Positions 35,746-45,529 are shown, counted from the stretch's first letter. The stretch is DNA of 48,303 nucleotides from Hyphomicrobiales bacterium (GCA_017305555.1 JAFKKM010000045.1:1-48303); one strand, 5' to 3'. The notes: generated by a model from the sequence alone, not told the origin. Numbers and translations are program-made.

Positions 35746-36207
35746 TCAACCTGCCGCCGCCGCGACGTTGCGACGTTTCACCATGATCGGCGATGTCGCC
35801 TCCAACAGCACCTGACCGGCCGCGTTGCGCACCTGCATCCTGAAGGTGACGATGCCGAGATCGGGCCGGCTGCGCGACACCCGCGCGTCCTTGACCTCGA
35901 CGTCGAGCGTGAGATCGTCGCCCGGTCGCAGCGGTGACAACCAGCGCAACTCGTCGACGCCGGGAGAGCCGAGCGAGGCCGTGCGCCCAATGAACCCATC
36001 GAACAGCATTCGCATCATCAACGACCCGAGATGCCAACCCGAACCCGAAAGCCCGCGCAACATCGACTTGCTGGCAGCCTCCTCATCGAGATGCATCGGC
36101 TGCGGATCGAATTCGGCGGCAAAGGCAAGAATTTCTTCCCGCGTCACGTGACGCGGGCCAAATGTCCCGAAGTGACCGGGCGGGAAGTCTTCGAATGTCA
36201 GGGTCAT
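35746..36207 (-). CDS. MaoC-like (hot-dog fold) dehydratase, copy 2
   Basis: 153 residues. The motif AFAAEFDPQPMHLDEEAASK, followed by MLRGLSGSGWHLGSLMMRML, retains the Asp and His of the active site, and ELRWLSPLRPGDDLTLDVEV follows as in copy 1. The first gene of the MaoC pair. Both copies keep catalytic residues, so neither looks like a degenerate partner. The ribosome site before the ATG is weak. No acyl-CoA ligase, thiolase or phasin gene is adjacent, so the pathway is open. Confidence 0.87.
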   Translation of the reverse strand: MTLTFEDFPPGHFGTFGPRHVTREEILAFAAEFDPQPMHLDEEAASKSMLRGLSGSGWHLGSLMMRMLFDGFIGRTASLGSPGVDELRWLSPLRPGDDLTLDVEVKDARVSRSRPDLGIVTFRMQVRNAAGQVLLEATSPIMVKRRNVAAAAG

Positions 36208-36493
36208 ATTGTTGATCGCTGGTGGGATGCCCGATTGTGGCCGCTATTTGCAGCAATCACAAGTCTGCCTGCGGTGCGAGCCTCAATCCTGCCGCATGTT
36301 ACGTCCGACGTCGGAGCCTGCCGCGGACCGAATTTTGCCGACATGCCCCGGACGGCTGGCTATCGCGTTCAGCGCGGCTGGTTTCCTTCAGAATCAAAAA
36401 GGGCCATTGCCCGCGACCGGAATTTCGGCACGGACGAAATTCGACAAAGCTGCGACGGCCATTGGCCGCGCGTGACGCAACAGGAGAACGACG

Positions 36494-36787
36494 ATGTTCG
36501 AATTCCGGGATCTGTTCCAATGGGACCGCTTCATCACGCCCGGCATCATCAAGACATTCTACTGGCTGGTGATCGGTCTCGTCATCCTGTTCGGAATTTC
36601 CGGCGTCTTCTCCGGCCTCGCGGCGATGGCGGTCAGCCCGTTCGCCGGCGTCATCGTCGTGCTCTACAGCCTCGCCGGCATCGTCGTCGGGATCATCTTC
36701 TCGCGCATCGCAGCGGAATTCGTGTTGATCATCTTCCGCATCAACGAGCACCTCGGCGCCATCCGCGATCAGGGCCAGCAGCGCTAG
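36494..36787 (+). CDS. DUF4282 membrane protein
   Basis: 97 residues. FRDLFQWDRFITPGIIKTFY opens the family, followed by two hydrophobic segments (about 23-45 and 50-70: WLVIGLVILFGISGVFSGL and GVIVVLYSLAGIVVGIIF) and IAAEFVLIIFRINEHLGAIR. AGGAG lies about 8 bases before the ATG. Function of the family is unknown. The 286 bases upstream, between this gene and the MaoC pair, contain nothing else I can support. Confidence 0.85.
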   Translation: MFEFRDLFQWDRFITPGIIKTFYWLVIGLVILFGISGVFSGLAAMAVSPFAGVIVVLYSLAGIVVGIIFSRIAAEFVLIIFRINEHLGAIRDQGQQR

Positions 36788-36817
36788 CGGTTTCAGAGGT
36801 CATCGCCAGCTTTAGTC

Positions 36818-36835
36818 GTCATTGCGAGCGAATCA
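36818..36835. repeat. degraded copy of the gcgaagc-type repeat
   Basis: cattgcgagcgaatc matches the reverse complement of the arm region at 280-304 (attgcgggcgaagc). It is a partial single arm between the convergent DUF4282 and ychF genes. Confidence 0.4.
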
Positions 36836-36848
36836 GCGCTTCCGATAC

Positions 36849-37946
36849 TTAGTTGTTGAATCGGAAGTGCATCACGTCGCCATCCGCGACCACGTATTCC
36901 TTGCCCTCTAACCGCAACTTGCCGGCATCACGCGCGCCGGCTTCACCGTTCAGCGTCACATAATCGTCGAAGGCGATGGTTTCGGCACGGATGAAACCCT
37001 TCTCGAAATCGGTGTGAATAACGCCCGCCGCCGCTGGCGCCTTGGTGCCCTTGGTGATGGTCCAGGCGCGCGCTTCCTTCGGCCCCACCGTGAAGTAGGT
37101 GATGAGGTGCAACAGCTCGTAGCCGGCGCGGATCAGCCGGTCGAGGCCGGCTTCCTCAAGCTCCAGCGTTTCGAGAAAATCGACGCGCTCGGCACGTGAC
37201 AGCGTCGCGATCTCGGACTCGATCTTCGCCGAAATGACGACGGCGACCGCCCCTTCCTTCTTCGCATGATCGAATACAGCCTGCGAGAAGCCGTTGCCGT
37301 TGGCGGCCGCGCTCTCCTCGACGTTGCAGACGTAAAGCACCGGCTTCGAACTCAACAGGCCGAGCATCCGGAAAGCGCGTTCTTCCTCCGGCTTGCGCTC
37401 GAGGAAACGCGCCGGCTTGCCGTCACGCAACAATTTCAGCGCGCGCTCGACCAGATCGAGTTGCTCCTTCGAATCCTTGTCGCCGCCCTTGGCCTTCTTC
37501 GACAGATTATCGACGCGCTTCTCGAGGCTTTCGAGATCGGCCAGCATCAACTCGGTTTCGATGGTCTCGATATCCGCTAAGGGCGCGATCTTGCCTTCGA
37601 CGTGAGTGATGTCGGAATCTTCAAAGCAACGCACAACATGCGCCACCGCGTCCACTTCGCGGATGTTGGCGAGAAACTGGTTGCCGAGCCCCTCGCCTTT
37701 CGACGCGCCCTTCACCAGTCCGGCGATATCCACGAAGGTCAGTTGCGTCGGAATGATCTGCTGCGATTTGGCAATCGCCGACAGCTTGTCGAGCCGCGAA
37801 TCCGGCACTGCCACCGCGCCGACATTGGGCTCAATGGTGCAGAACGGATAGTTCGCCGCCTGCGCCGCCGCCGTTTCCGTCAGCGCGTTGAACAGGGTGG
37901 ACTTGCCGACGTTCGGCAGCCCGACGATGCCGCATTTGAAACCCAT
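36849..37946 (-). CDS. ychF: redox-regulated ribosome-binding ATPase YchF
   Basis: 365 residues, an Obg-type P-loop protein that prefers [23 protein letters not shown] carries G1; [20 protein letters not shown] is the G3/switch region, CNVEES takes the place of the NKxD motif as expected for ATP specificity, and the C-terminal TGS domain has [17 protein letters not shown]. It associates with ribosomes and affects stress responses. GAGGA is 4 bases before the ATG at 37946, so the 16-codon upstream extension is not used. It is downstream of pth and rplY on the same strand, with a palindromic repeat between it and pth. Confidence 0.95.
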   Translation of the reverse strand: MGFKCGIVGLPNVGKSTLFNALTETAAAQAANYPFCTIEPNVGAVAVPDSRLDKLSAIAKSQQIIPTQLTFVDIAGLVKGASKGEGLGNQFLANIREVDAVAHVVRCFEDSDITHVEGKIAPLADIETIETELMLADLESLEKRVDNLSKKAKGGDKDSKEQLDLVERALKLLRDGKPARFLERKPEEERAFRMLGLLSSKPVLYVCNVEESAAANGNGFSQAVFDHAKKEGAVAVVISAKIESEIATLSRAERVDFLETLELEEAGLDRLIRAGYELLHLITYFTVGPKEARAWTITKGTKAPAAAGVIHTDFEKGFIRAETIAFDDYVTLNGEAGARDAGKLRLEGKEYVVADGDVMHFRFNN

Positions 37947-38016
37947 GGTATCCTCAATCGCTGACTGCGTCATGCACGGGCCCAACCCGCGCATCCATCT
38001 TCCGAGAAAGAATGGA

Positions 38017-38037
38017 TCGCCGGATCAAGTCCGGCGA
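38017..38037. repeat. short palindromic repeat between pth and ychF
   Basis: TCGCCGGA (38017-38024), a 5-base loop, and TCCGGCGA (38030-38037), followed by tgacg. Upstream, ATCCAT (38004-38009 region) can also pair with ATGGAT (38012-38017). It is a type of intergenic hairpin seen widely in Bradyrhizobium relatives. Confidence 0.5.
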
Positions 38038-38049
38038 TGACGCCGGTGA

Positions 38050-38667
38050 TTATTTGGCGCCGTTGCCATCGCCCTCAGCCTTCTCCGCGCCAAACCCTTT
38101 GGCCTGCATCGCCAGATGCACCTTGTTCTGGAACGTCGCATCCTTGCCTGACGCCAATAACGCTGCGTTGTCGGCGACGATGTCGCACAACGCCTCGAAA
38201 CGCGGCCGTTCCGCCTTGGCGAAATCGTTCAGCACGTAGGCGTGAACCAGATCCTTCACGCCGGGGTGCCCGATACCCATCCGCACCCGACGATAATCGT
38301 TGCCCGCATGTGCGGAGATCGAGCGCAGACCGTTGTGTCCCGCGATGCCGCCGCCGACTTTGACGCGTATCTTGCCGGGCGGCAGTTCGAGTTCGTCGTG
38401 AAACACGCTGATATCGCCCAGCGCCAGCTTGAAGAAGTGCATGGCCTCGCCGACCGCGCGACCGGACTCGTTCATGTAGGTCGTGGGCTTGAGCAGCACG
38501 ACGCGCTCGCCGTCGAGCGTGCCTTCCGAGGTCTCGCCCTGAAAGCGACGGCGCCACGGTGCAAAACCGTGACGCCGCGCCATCACATCCAGTGCGATGA
38601 AGCCAATGTTGTGCCGGTTGCCCTGATACTTCGTGCCAGGATTGCCGAGTCCAACAAACAGCCGCAT
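38050..38667 (-). CDS. pth: peptidyl-tRNA hydrolase
   Basis: Releases tRNA from prematurely dropped peptidyl-tRNA. 205 residues. LFVGLGNPG with Asn9, NRHNIGF with catalytic His19, YMNESG with Asn66, and FHDE with Asp91 are the four key positions of the bacterial enzyme. [15 protein letters not shown] follows. A charged C-terminal tail ([11 protein letters not shown]) is added. It lies 24 bases downstream of rplY in the same direction; rplY-pth-ychF is a frequent order in bacteria. Confidence 0.96.
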   Translation of the reverse strand: MRLFVGLGNPGTKYQGNRHNIGFIALDVMARRHGFAPWRRRFQGETSEGTLDGERVVLLKPTTYMNESGRAVGEAMHFFKLALGDISVFHDELELPPGKIRVKVGGGIAGHNGLRSISAHAGNDYRRVRMGIGHPGVKDLVHAYVLNDFAKAERPRFEALCDIVADNAALLASGKDATFQNKVHLAMQAKGFGAEKAEGDGNGAK

Positions 38668-38691
38668 GACGCGGTATCCCGCGCCTGACCG

Positions 38692-39399
38692 TTACTTCTT
38701 CTTGTCGCCGGCCGGGGCCTTCGCGGCGGCCGGAGCCTTCGCAGCGGCCGGAGCGGCGGCGCCGGCGGCCGGAGCGGCAGCCGCACCAGCGGCGGGCGCA
38801 GCACCAGCGGCAGCGGCCTTCTGCTCTTCGTTGTAGCCCGACGGCGGCACGATGGTGACGAGCGTGGCATCTTCACGCGTGATCAGCCGCACGTTGGCCG
38901 GCAGCTTGATAGTGGTGAGGTGCAACGAACCGTTGATGTCGAGCGCGCCGACGTCCGCTTCGAGATACTGCGGAATATTGTCGGCCGGCACCTCGAGATC
39001 GACGGTGTGCGTCACGATGTTGACGGTGCCACCGCGCTTCACGCCCGGCGCGGTTTCGGCGTTCAGCACATGCAGCGGAACGCTGACGCGGATCTTCGAG
39101 CCTTGGCCCAGCCGCAGGAAGTCCACATGCAGCGGGAAGTCGCGCACCGGATCGAGGCTGAAGTCGCGCGGAATCACGCGATGCTTCTTGCCGTCCAGCA
39201 CGATGTCGTGAATCGTGGTCAGGAAGCGGCCGGCCTGCAAGCGCAGACGCAGTTCCTTGTCATCCAGCGAAACGGTCAGCGGGGGCTCGTTATTGCCGTA
39301 GATCACGGCCGGAACCCGGCCTGCGCGACGTTCTGCCCGAGCGGCCCCCTTGCCGGCCTTCGGACGAGCGGTCGCCTTCAATTCCTTGACGGTCGCCAT
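38692..39399 (-). CDS. rplY: 50S ribosomal protein L25 (Ctc form)
   Basis: 235 residues. The N-terminal L25 domain binds 5S rRNA (KGAARAERRAGRVPAVIYGN, later HRVIPRDFSLDPVRDFPLHV), followed by the beta-rich TL5/CTC domain (DLEVPADNIPQYLEADVGAL). The last 45 residues are almost wholly Ala/Pro/Gly/Lys (repeated AAGA and AKAP), as in many alphaproteobacterial L25 proteins. AAGGA is about 9 bases before the ATG. A small hairpin sits 30 bases upstream in the leader. Confidence 0.95.
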   Translation of the reverse strand: MATVKELKATARPKAGKGAARAERRAGRVPAVIYGNNEPPLTVSLDDKELRLRLQAGRFLTTIHDIVLDGKKHRVIPRDFSLDPVRDFPLHVDFLRLGQGSKIRVSVPLHVLNAETAPGVKRGGTVNIVTHTVDLEVPADNIPQYLEADVGALDINGSLHLTTIKLPANVRLITREDATLVTIVPPSGYNEEQKAAAAGAAPAAGAAAAPAAGAAAPAAAKAPAAAKAPAGDKKK

Positions 39400-39428
39400 T
39401 GTGTAAATCCTTGTTTTCTAAAAGTTAA

Positions 39429-39445
39429 AGGCCGCTAAGCGGCCT
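39429..39445. terminator. 7-bp hairpin in the rplY leader
   Basis: AGGCCGC (39429-39435), TAA, GCGGCCT (39439-39445), followed on the plus strand by GTTTT. On the rplY strand it is followed by TTAACTTTT and lies 30 bases before the rplY start. It could be a weak terminator or a leader structure affecting rplY. Confidence 0.4.
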
Positions 39446-39532
39446 GTTTTGCTGTCGCGGCAAGCCTCCAGGGGTGCAGGGGCCGCAGACATGCCCGGGC
39501 TTTTAGCGCCAAAGCCCCGAAAAGACAAGGAA

Positions 39533-39559
39533 ATGGCCGGACTTTTCTCGCCCGGCCAT
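39533..39559 (-). terminator. terminator of the UbiK/BMFP gene
   Basis: CCGGCCAT (39552-39559) and ATGGCCGG (39533-39540) form an 8-bp stem on the minus strand, followed by TTTCCTTGTCTTTT. It lies 25 bases past the stop of the 39584-39844 gene. Confidence 0.55.
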
Positions 39560-39583
39560 CGGAGACAGACCTGTGAGGCGGCT

Positions 39584-39844
39584 CTAATTCGAGCCGGACT
39601 CGATTTTGGCTTCCAGCGCCGTGATCCGCGCTTTCAGCGCTTCGTTCTCCTCGCGCGCCAGCCGCGCCATTTCCTTCACCGCCTCGAAGTCCTCGCGCTT
39701 GACGATGTCGAGGTCGCGCAGAATCCGCTCGGCCTGGTTGCGGACGACGGCATCGACCTCGCGCTTGACGCCCTGTGCGGCACCGGCGGCATCGTTCATC
39801 AGCCGGCCGATCTCGTCGAAGAAACGATTGCTGGTCTGGGTCAT
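39584..39844 (-). CDS. UbiK/BMFP-family accessory protein
   Basis: 86 residues. The N-terminal part (FFDEIGRLMNDAAGAAQGVK) is amphipathic; the C-terminus is a coiled coil with REDFEAVKEMARLAREENEA, then LKARITALEAKI. This is the membrane-fusogenic BMFP family, whose enterobacterial member UbiK helps ubiquinone biosynthesis, and whose Brucella member trimerises. GGGAGA stands about 9 bases before ATG 39844; the 19-residue upstream extension is not needed. A terminator follows. Confidence 0.9.
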   Translation of the reverse strand: MTQTSNRFFDEIGRLMNDAAGAAQGVKREVDAVVRNQAERILRDLDIVKREDFEAVKEMARLAREENEALKARITALEAKIESGSN

Positions 39845-40014
39845 CTCAAAATTCTCCCGCGATCCGCCAAGGGACATTGTGCCATTCACAATGGCGATCA
39901 CGCGCGTTCACTTCAAGCCTCACGACCGCAGATGGCAGTCGCCCGCGCCTTGCCACGGTCGGCTTTCCTTGCGATCTTGCCGCAACCACACTTCTCCCGA
40001 GAAAAGAATCCGTC

Positions 40015-40755
40015 ATGATCGACCAGCAGATCGACATCGCGACCAAGGATGGCCGGATGACGACATTCATCACCCATCCCGAACGTGACGGTCCGCATCC
40101 GGTGGTGCTGTTCTTCATGGATGCGCCGGGCATTCGCGAGGAGTTGCGCGACATGGCGCGCCGGCTCGCCACCGCCGGCTACTACGTGATGCTGCCGAAT
40201 CTTTACTACCGCTCGGGCGAGATGGAGCTTGGCCCGATTCCCCGCGAGGAGGATGCGCCGCTCCGCAAGAAAATGTTCGACCTGATGTATTCGATCGACA
40301 TTCCGCGGGTCATGCAGGATGCCCGCGCATTGCTCGATTTCGCCGCCACCCAGCCCGCGGCCGGCAAGGGCCGGGCCGGCGTCATGGGCTATTGCATGAG
40401 CGGATGCTACGCGATCAATGCCGCCGCCAATTTCCCCGATCGTATCGCTGCCGCCGCGTCGCTTTACGGCACGCACCTGATGACCAACCAGCCCGACAGT
40501 CCGCATGTGGTCGCCAAAAAGGCCAAGGCCGAACTGTACTTCGCCTGCGCCGAAGTCGACCGCTGGGCACCGATGGAAATGATCGCGCCGTTGCGCGAGG
40601 CGCTGGCTGCGGACGGCGTCAACGCCGAGGTCGAACTCTATCCCGGCACCCATCACGGCTTCGCTTTTCCGGCGCGGCCGGACTATCACAAGGCCGCCGC
40701 CGAACGACATTGGGAACGGCTGCACGCGCTGTTCCGCCGCCATCTGCAATCCTGA
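40015..40755 (+). CDS. dienelactone-hydrolase family protein
   Basis: 246 residues of alpha/beta hydrolase. [20 protein letters not shown] gives the oxyanion region, VMGYCMSG the nucleophile elbow with Cys127 (cysteine rather than serine, as in this family), Asp182 in [10 protein letters not shown] and His213/214 in GTHHGFAFP. Dienelactone hydrolase opens a lactone in chloroaromatic breakdown, but homologues are widespread without that pathway, so the substrate is open. The frame extends far upstream, but only this ATG starts the family pattern. lgt begins 11 bases after the stop. Confidence 0.9.
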   Translation: MIDQQIDIATKDGRMTTFITHPERDGPHPVVLFFMDAPGIREELRDMARRLATAGYYVMLPNLYYRSGEMELGPIPREEDAPLRKKMFDLMYSIDIPRVMQDARALLDFAATQPAAGKGRAGVMGYCMSGCYAINAAANFPDRIAAAASLYGTHLMTNQPDSPHVVAKKAKAELYFACAEVDRWAPMEMIAPLREALAADGVNAEVELYPGTHHGFAFPARPDYHKAAAERHWERLHALFRRHLQS

Positions 40756-40766
40756 CCGACGCGTCG

Positions 40767-41615
40767 ATGCCTCCACTGACCATCGCCTTTCCTGTTTTCA
40801 ATCCGATCGCGATCTCGATCGGGCCGTTCGCCATCCGCTGGTATGCATTGGCCTATATCGGCGGCATCGTGATCGGCTGGATCTATGCGCGCGCGGTCAT
40901 CCGCCGTCCGCAACTGTGGGGCGGACAATCGCCGATCACGCTGATCCAGTTGGACGACTTCATTCTATGGGTGACGCTCGGCATCATTCTCGGCGGTCGC
41001 ACCGGCTACGTACTGTTCTACAATCTCGATTTCTTCATGCAGCATCCGGTGAAGATCTTCGAATTGTGGGAAGGCGGCATGTCGTTCCACGGCGGCTTCC
41101 TCGGCTGCGTCGTCGCGGTGATGGCGTTCGGCTGGAAGCGTAATGTCTCGATCCTCTCGCTCGGCGACATCACCTGCGCGGTCGGACCGATCGGACTGTT
41201 CCTCGGGCGCATCGCCAACTTCATCAACAGCGAGTTGTGGGGCCGCCCTGCCGACCCCAGCCTGCCGTGGGCGATGGTGTTTCCCAACGGCGGACCGCTG
41301 CCGCGCCATCCCAGCCAACTCTATGAGGCCGGCCTTGAAGGCCTCGCGCTATTCATCATTCTCGCGCTGATGATCCGCGCCGGCGCGTTGAAACGGCCCG
41401 GATTGATCCTCGGCAGCTTCATCACGCTCTATGGCCTCGCGCGCATCACTGGCGAATTCTTCCGCGAACCCGATCCGCAACTCGGCTTCCTGTGGGGCGG
41501 ATTGACCATGGGCATGTTGCTGTCGGTGCCAATGGTGCTGGCCGGCATCGCCATCATCGTCACCGCCCTGCGGCGCAAGCCGCAGTCGCAAACCACCGCG
41601 CGAGGTGCGCCGTGA
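40767..41615 (+). CDS. lgt: prolipoprotein diacylglyceryl transferase
   Basis: Attaches diacylglycerol to the lipobox cysteine of prolipoproteins at the inner membrane. 282 residues, about seven transmembrane segments. [20 protein letters not shown], the conserved FHGGFLG (with the essential His), [19 protein letters not shown] with the Arg and Glu of the Lgt signature, and [10 protein letters not shown] are all present. The last 4 bases overlap the next start (GTGA). It heads the lgt-methyltransferase-pgeF cluster common in alphaproteobacteria. Confidence 0.96.
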   Translation: MPPLTIAFPVFNPIAISIGPFAIRWYALAYIGGIVIGWIYARAVIRRPQLWGGQSPITLIQLDDFILWVTLGIILGGRTGYVLFYNLDFFMQHPVKIFELWEGGMSFHGGFLGCVVAVMAFGWKRNVSILSLGDITCAVGPIGLFLGRIANFINSELWGRPADPSLPWAMVFPNGGPLPRHPSQLYEAGLEGLALFIILALMIRAGALKRPGLILGSFITLYGLARITGEFFREPDPQLGFLWGGLTMGMLLSVPMVLAGIAIIVTALRRKPQSQTTARGAP

Positions 41616-42736
41616 TCGACGGGTCTCCGCTTCACCACGAGATCGCCAAGCTGATCGCCACCGCCGGGCCAATGCCGGTGTGGCGCTACATGCAGTTGTG
41701 CCTGACGCATCCGCGCTACGGCTACTACATCGCGCATGACCCGCTCGGCCGCGAGGGCGATTTCATCACCGCGCCGGAAGTCAGCCAGATGTTCGGCGAG
41801 TTGCTCGGGCTGTGGGCCGCCTCGGTGTGGCGCGAGATGGGATCGCCGGCGACGTTGCACCTGATCGAACTCGGCCCCGGACGCGGCACCATGATGGCGG
41901 ACGCGTTGCGCGCGCTGCACGTGCTGCCGCCGCTGCATGACGCTCTCAGCATTCATATGGTCGAGATCAATCCGGTGCTGCGCGACCAGCAACGCGCCAC
42001 CCTCGCCGGCGTCCACAACGCGCACTGGCACAATTCGCTCGATGACGTGCCGCGCGGGCCCTCGATCATTCTCGCCAACGAATATATCGACGCGCTGCCG
42101 ATCCATCAGATGGTGAAGCGCGACGACGGCTGGCACGAGCGCACCGTCGAACTCGACGCCGCCGGCAAGCTGGTCTTCGGCGTCGCACCGGAGCCGACCC
42201 CGCGCTTCGAGGTGCTGCTGCCGCCGCTGGTGCGCGCCGCGCCGGTCGGCGCCATCTTCGAATGGCGGCCCGACAGCGAGATCATGGCGCTGGCGACACG
42301 GCTGCGCGAAACCGGCGGCGCGGCGCTGATCGTCGACTACGGCCATGTCCGCAGCGATGCCGGCGACACCTTGCAAGCCATCGCGCGGCATTCCTTCGCC
42401 GATCCGTTACAGAATGCAGGCGAAGCCGACGTGACCGCCCATGTCGATTTCCAGGCCCTGGCTCGCGCGGCTGAAGATGTCGGCGCTTGTGTCCACGGCC
42501 CGGTGACGCAGGGCGAATTCCTGCAACGGCTCGGGATCGAGGCGCGTGCCAACTCGTTGAAGGCCAAGGCAAGCGAAGACGTGGCCGAAGGCATCGAGAC
42601 CGCGAAAGCCCGCCTGATCGGCGGCGGGCGCGGCGGCATGGGTGCGATGTTCAAGGTGCTGGCGATCTCCGATCCGTCGTTGCCCATGCTGGTCGGATTC
42701 GCCGACGAAGACCCTGCTGCCGGAGCCGCGCCATGA
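41612..42736 (+). CDS. MidA/NDUFAF7-like SAM-dependent methyltransferase
   Basis: 374 residues. [20 protein letters not shown] opens the family; [20 protein letters not shown] and [19 protein letters not shown] (SAM loop) follow, then [13 protein letters not shown] and ALIVDYGH. This is the DUF185/Methyltransf_28 family; the mitochondrial member NDUFAF7 methylates an arginine of complex I. The same role in bacterial complex I is a fair guess. I start at GTG 41612, which overlaps the lgt stop and follows AGGT; the upstream extension to 41492 lies inside lgt. It overlaps pgeF by 4 bases. Confidence 0.88.
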   Translation: MIDGSPLHHEIAKLIATAGPMPVWRYMQLCLTHPRYGYYIAHDPLGREGDFITAPEVSQMFGELLGLWAASVWREMGSPATLHLIELGPGRGTMMADALRALHVLPPLHDALSIHMVEINPVLRDQQRATLAGVHNAHWHNSLDDVPRGPSIILANEYIDALPIHQMVKRDDGWHERTVELDAAGKLVFGVAPEPTPRFEVLLPPLVRAAPVGAIFEWRPDSEIMALATRLRETGGAALIVDYGHVRSDAGDTLQAIARHSFADPLQNAGEADVTAHVDFQALARAAEDVGACVHGPVTQGEFLQRLGIEARANSLKAKASEDVAEGIETAKARLIGGGRGGMGAMFKVLAISDPSLPMLVGFADEDPAAGAAP

Positions 42737-43503
42737 TGCTCGCCTCATCTCTGCTCGCTGCCGTCCCGAACCTGCGCCACGCCTTCTTCACCCGCGAGGG
42801 CGGCGTCTCGGACGGCATCTATGCCAGCCTCAACGGCGGGCTTGGCTCGCGCGACAACGCAGATCATGTCCGCGAAAACCGTGCGCGCATGGCGGCGGTC
42901 ATGAATGTCGCCCCCGACAATTTCCTCACCGCCTATCAGGTGCATTCGCCGGACGTCGCCGTTGCGGAGGCGGCGTGGGATTCGGCCACCCGCCCCCACG
43001 CCGATGCTATCGTCACCCGCATCCCTGATCTCGCCATCGGCATCACCACGGCCGATTGCGGACCGGTGCTGTTCGCCGATCCGAAAGCGGGTGTAATCGG
43101 CGCAGCACACGCCGGCTGGAAAGGCGCGCTGACCGGCGTGCTGGAATCGACCATCAGTGCGATGGAGAAGCTCGGCGCCGACCGCAACGGCGTCATCGCC
43201 GCCATCGGCCCGCTGATCCGCCAGCGTAGCTACGAAGTCGGCGCGGAGTTCGTCGAGCGCTTCACCGCCGCCGATCCCGGCCATGCGGCGTTCTTCATCG
43301 CTTCCGAGCGCGACGGCCATGCGATGTTCGATCTCGCGGGCTTCATCCGCGCCCGGCTGGAACAGGCCGGCGTGCTGATGATCGACGATCTCGGCAACGA
43401 CACCTATACCGACGACCGCTTCTTCAGCTACCGGCGCTCGGTACATCGCAAGGAACCGGACTACGGCCGGCACATCCACGCCATCGCTTTATCCAACGAC
43501 TGA
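42733..43503 (+). CDS. pgeF: PgeF/YfiH multicopper-like (laccase-domain) protein
   Basis: 256 residues. LRHAFFTREGGVSDGIYASL, QVHSPDV with His71, ITTADCGPVLFADP with Cys109, and GAAHAGWKG with His126 are the metal-binding triad of the family. Members act as purine-nucleoside phosphorylases/deaminases and in peptidoglycan editing (PgeF), so the old name polyphenol oxidase is doubtful. The ATG overlaps the stop of the methyltransferase (ATGA). It is the last gene of the lgt cluster. Confidence 0.93.
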   Translation: MMLASSLLAAVPNLRHAFFTREGGVSDGIYASLNGGLGSRDNADHVRENRARMAAVMNVAPDNFLTAYQVHSPDVAVAEAAWDSATRPHADAIVTRIPDLAIGITTADCGPVLFADPKAGVIGAAHAGWKGALTGVLESTISAMEKLGADRNGVIAAIGPLIRQRSYEVGAEFVERFTAADPGHAAFFIASERDGHAMFDLAGFIRARLEQAGVLMIDDLGNDTYTDDRFFSYRRSVHRKEPDYGRHIHAIALSND

Positions 43504-43601
43504 AAGCGTTTTCAAGCGAAGTGGACACCCGTTCGTGTGAAGAAAACGCGCCAAGCCAAAATGGTCGCGCGCTCAATTTGACGCAAATCGTGCCATACGC
43601 G

Positions 43602-43624
43602 GGGTGAGTTCGCTCACCCTTCGC
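43602..43624 (+). terminator. UUCG-loop hairpin after pgeF
   Basis: GGGTGAG (43602-43608), loop TTCG, CTCACCC (43613-43619), followed by TTCGC. A UUCG-type loop on a 7-bp stem is very stable. It lies about 100 bases past pgeF and lacks a true U-tract. Confidence 0.4.
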
Positions 43625-43736
43625 GGCCTTTGATGGCCTCTGCCCTAGACCTTAACGGATTTTAACGATATCGGTGCGGGGTCCGACGCGGATGCGGCGG
43701 GCGACGTCGCGAGCCAGGATACCGGTACCGATCCCG

Positions 43737-44360
43737 ATGCCCCTTACCCGCAGCCCATCCGTCCGCACCCTGTGGCGCACCGCGCTGGTTCTGGCGCTGG
43801 GAAGCGCTTTGGCCGGTTGCGTCAGCGACGGTCAGGGGCCGGTGGCGTCGCAATCCACACCGAGCGGCGCGACGGTGGCGTTCGAATCCATCGACGGCCC
43901 GCCGCCGCAGGTGTTCGACCGCATGGTCAATATCCTCGACAGCGAAGCGCAACTGCGCAATGTCGCCGTCGTCTCCCGCAAGACCTCGGCCGCCTACCGC
44001 GTGCGCAGCTACCTGGCCGCGCAGACCATTCGCGGGCAAACCTCGATCGACTGGGTCTGGGACGTCTACGACCGCGACCAGCGGCGCGCCCTGCGCCTCG
44101 CCGGGACCGAGCCGGTAGCCAAGGCTGGCGGCGACGCCTGGGCAGCCGCCGACGACCTGACCTTGCGGCGGATCGCGCAGGCCGGCTTGAGCGGCCTCAG
44201 CGCCGTGACCGGCGGCAGCGCCGTGCCTGTCGAGACGTCACCCGCCGCCCCGCCACCGCAGCAGTCGAACGGCCCGGCCATCGCGACGAACGATGCTCCC
44301 GCCAGCAGCGCGCTCAGCTTCGCCAGCATGGACGACGGTGCATCGGTGCCCCAACGCTGA
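43737..44360 (+). CDS. putative lipoprotein
   Basis: 207 residues. The signal TLWRTALVLALGSALAGC ends in a LAGC lipobox at 25-28. The mature part has a globular segment (VFDRMVNILDSEAQLRNVAV, then RVRSYLAAQTIRGQTSIDW) and a Pro/Ala/Ser-rich, probably disordered C-terminal third. An upstream GTG at 43674 is possible, but the signal peptide begins best at ATG 43737. The ribosome site is weak. Family not recognised. It is close to prs but shows no functional link. Confidence 0.75.
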   Translation: MPLTRSPSVRTLWRTALVLALGSALAGCVSDGQGPVASQSTPSGATVAFESIDGPPPQVFDRMVNILDSEAQLRNVAVVSRKTSAAYRVRSYLAAQTIRGQTSIDWVWDVYDRDQRRALRLAGTEPVAKAGGDAWAAADDLTLRRIAQAGLSGLSAVTGGSAVPVETSPAAPPPQQSNGPAIATNDAPASSALSFASMDDGASVPQR

Positions 44361-44518
44361 TTTAACCCCCGAAAAAGCGTTCACGATGGGTTGCCATCGC
44401 CGGGCTCGCCTTGATATCACCACGCCCGTCACCCGTGCGCCACATGTCCAGGGCGTCAGTTCGATAGGTAGCCGATATGCTGAACGTTGTGTCCACCAAG
44501 ACCGGGGGAAAAGCGACG

Positions 44519-45472
44519 ATGTCGGCCAAGAACGGGGCGATCAAGTTGGTCGCCGGCAACTCCAATCCGGCGCTGGCGCAGCAGGTTTCTGCCGCTCTCG
44601 ACATCCCGCTGACCAAGGCCAGCGTCCGGCGCTTCGCCGATATGGAGATCTTCGTCGAGATCCTTGAGAACGTGCGCGGCTCCGACGTCTTCGTGATCCA
44701 GTCGACCTCCTATCCGGCCAACGACCACCTGATGGAGCTCCTGATCATCATCGATGCGCTGCGCCGTGCCTCGGCGCGCCGCATCACTGCGGTGGTTCCG
44801 TATTTCGGTTATGCTCGGCAGGACCGCAAGGTCGGCTCGCGCGCGCCGATTTCCGCCAAGCTGGTCGCCAACCTGATCACCCACGCCGGAGCTGACCGCG
44901 TGATGACACTCGACCTGCACGCCGGGCAGATTCAGGGCTTCTTCGATATCCCGACCGATAACCTTTATGCCTCGCCGGTGATGGTGCGTGACATCCGCGA
45001 GAAGTTCGACCTCGCCAACGTAATGGTGGTGTCGCCCGACGTCGGCGGCGTGGTGCGCGCACGCGGTCTCGCCAAGCGCATCAACGCGCCGCTGGCCATC
45101 ATCGACAAGCGCCGCGAGCGCGCCGGCGAATCCGAAGTGATGAACGTGATCGGCGACGTCGCCGGCTTCACCTGCATCCTGATCGACGACATCGTCGATT
45201 CCGGCGGCACTCTGGTGAACGCTGCCGACGCGCTGCTCGCCAACGGCGCCAAGGAAGTCTACGCCTATCTCACTCACGGCGTGCTCTCGGGCGGCGCTAC
45301 CGCGCGTGTCGCCAACTCCCGGCTCAAGGAGATGGTGATCACCGACTCGATCCAGCCGACCGATGCGGTGCTGGCGGTGAAGAACATCCGCGTGGTGCCG
45401 ATCGCGCCGCTGATCGCCGAAGCGATCAGCCGCACCGCCGCGGAAGAATCCGTCTCCAGCCTGTTCGACTGA
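44519..45472 (+). CDS. prs: ribose-phosphate pyrophosphokinase (PRPP synthetase)
   Basis: Makes PRPP from ribose-5-phosphate and ATP for nucleotide, His and Trp synthesis. 317 residues. [19 protein letters not shown] begins the fold; [30 protein letters not shown], the [20 protein letters not shown] signature, and the PRPP loop [13 protein letters not shown] are intact. I start at [13 protein letters not shown], behind GGGGGA. An in-frame ATG at 44477 also has a fair ribosome site (AGGT), so a longer form with 14 extra residues is possible. The lipoprotein gene lies upstream. Confidence 0.95.
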   Translation: MSAKNGAIKLVAGNSNPALAQQVSAALDIPLTKASVRRFADMEIFVEILENVRGSDVFVIQSTSYPANDHLMELLIIIDALRRASARRITAVVPYFGYARQDRKVGSRAPISAKLVANLITHAGADRVMTLDLHAGQIQGFFDIPTDNLYASPVMVRDIREKFDLANVMVVSPDVGGVVRARGLAKRINAPLAIIDKRRERAGESEVMNVIGDVAGFTCILIDDIVDSGGTLVNAADALLANGAKEVYAYLTHGVLSGGATARVANSRLKEMVITDSIQPTDAVLAVKNIRVVPIAPLIAEAISRTAAEESVSSLFD

Positions 45473-45484
45473 TCCCGCCCGAAC

Positions 45485-45514
45485 CCCGCAAGCGCATCGT
45501 CAATGCGCCGCGGG
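45485..45514. terminator. hairpin between convergent prs and ribH
   Basis: Within 45485-45514, CCCGC...GCGCAT pairs with ATGCGC...CGGG (stem with small bulge, loop CGTCA). It is 12 bases past the prs stop and about 16 past the ribH stop on the other strand, so it can serve both. No long U-tract. Confidence 0.4.
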
Positions 45515-45529
45515 ATTCTTGCGGCGAAC

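Noticed and set aside
36299-36751. 150-codon minus-strand frame opposite the DUF4282 gene
   Set aside because: Asp/Glu/Arg-rich antisense shadow of a hydrophobic protein.
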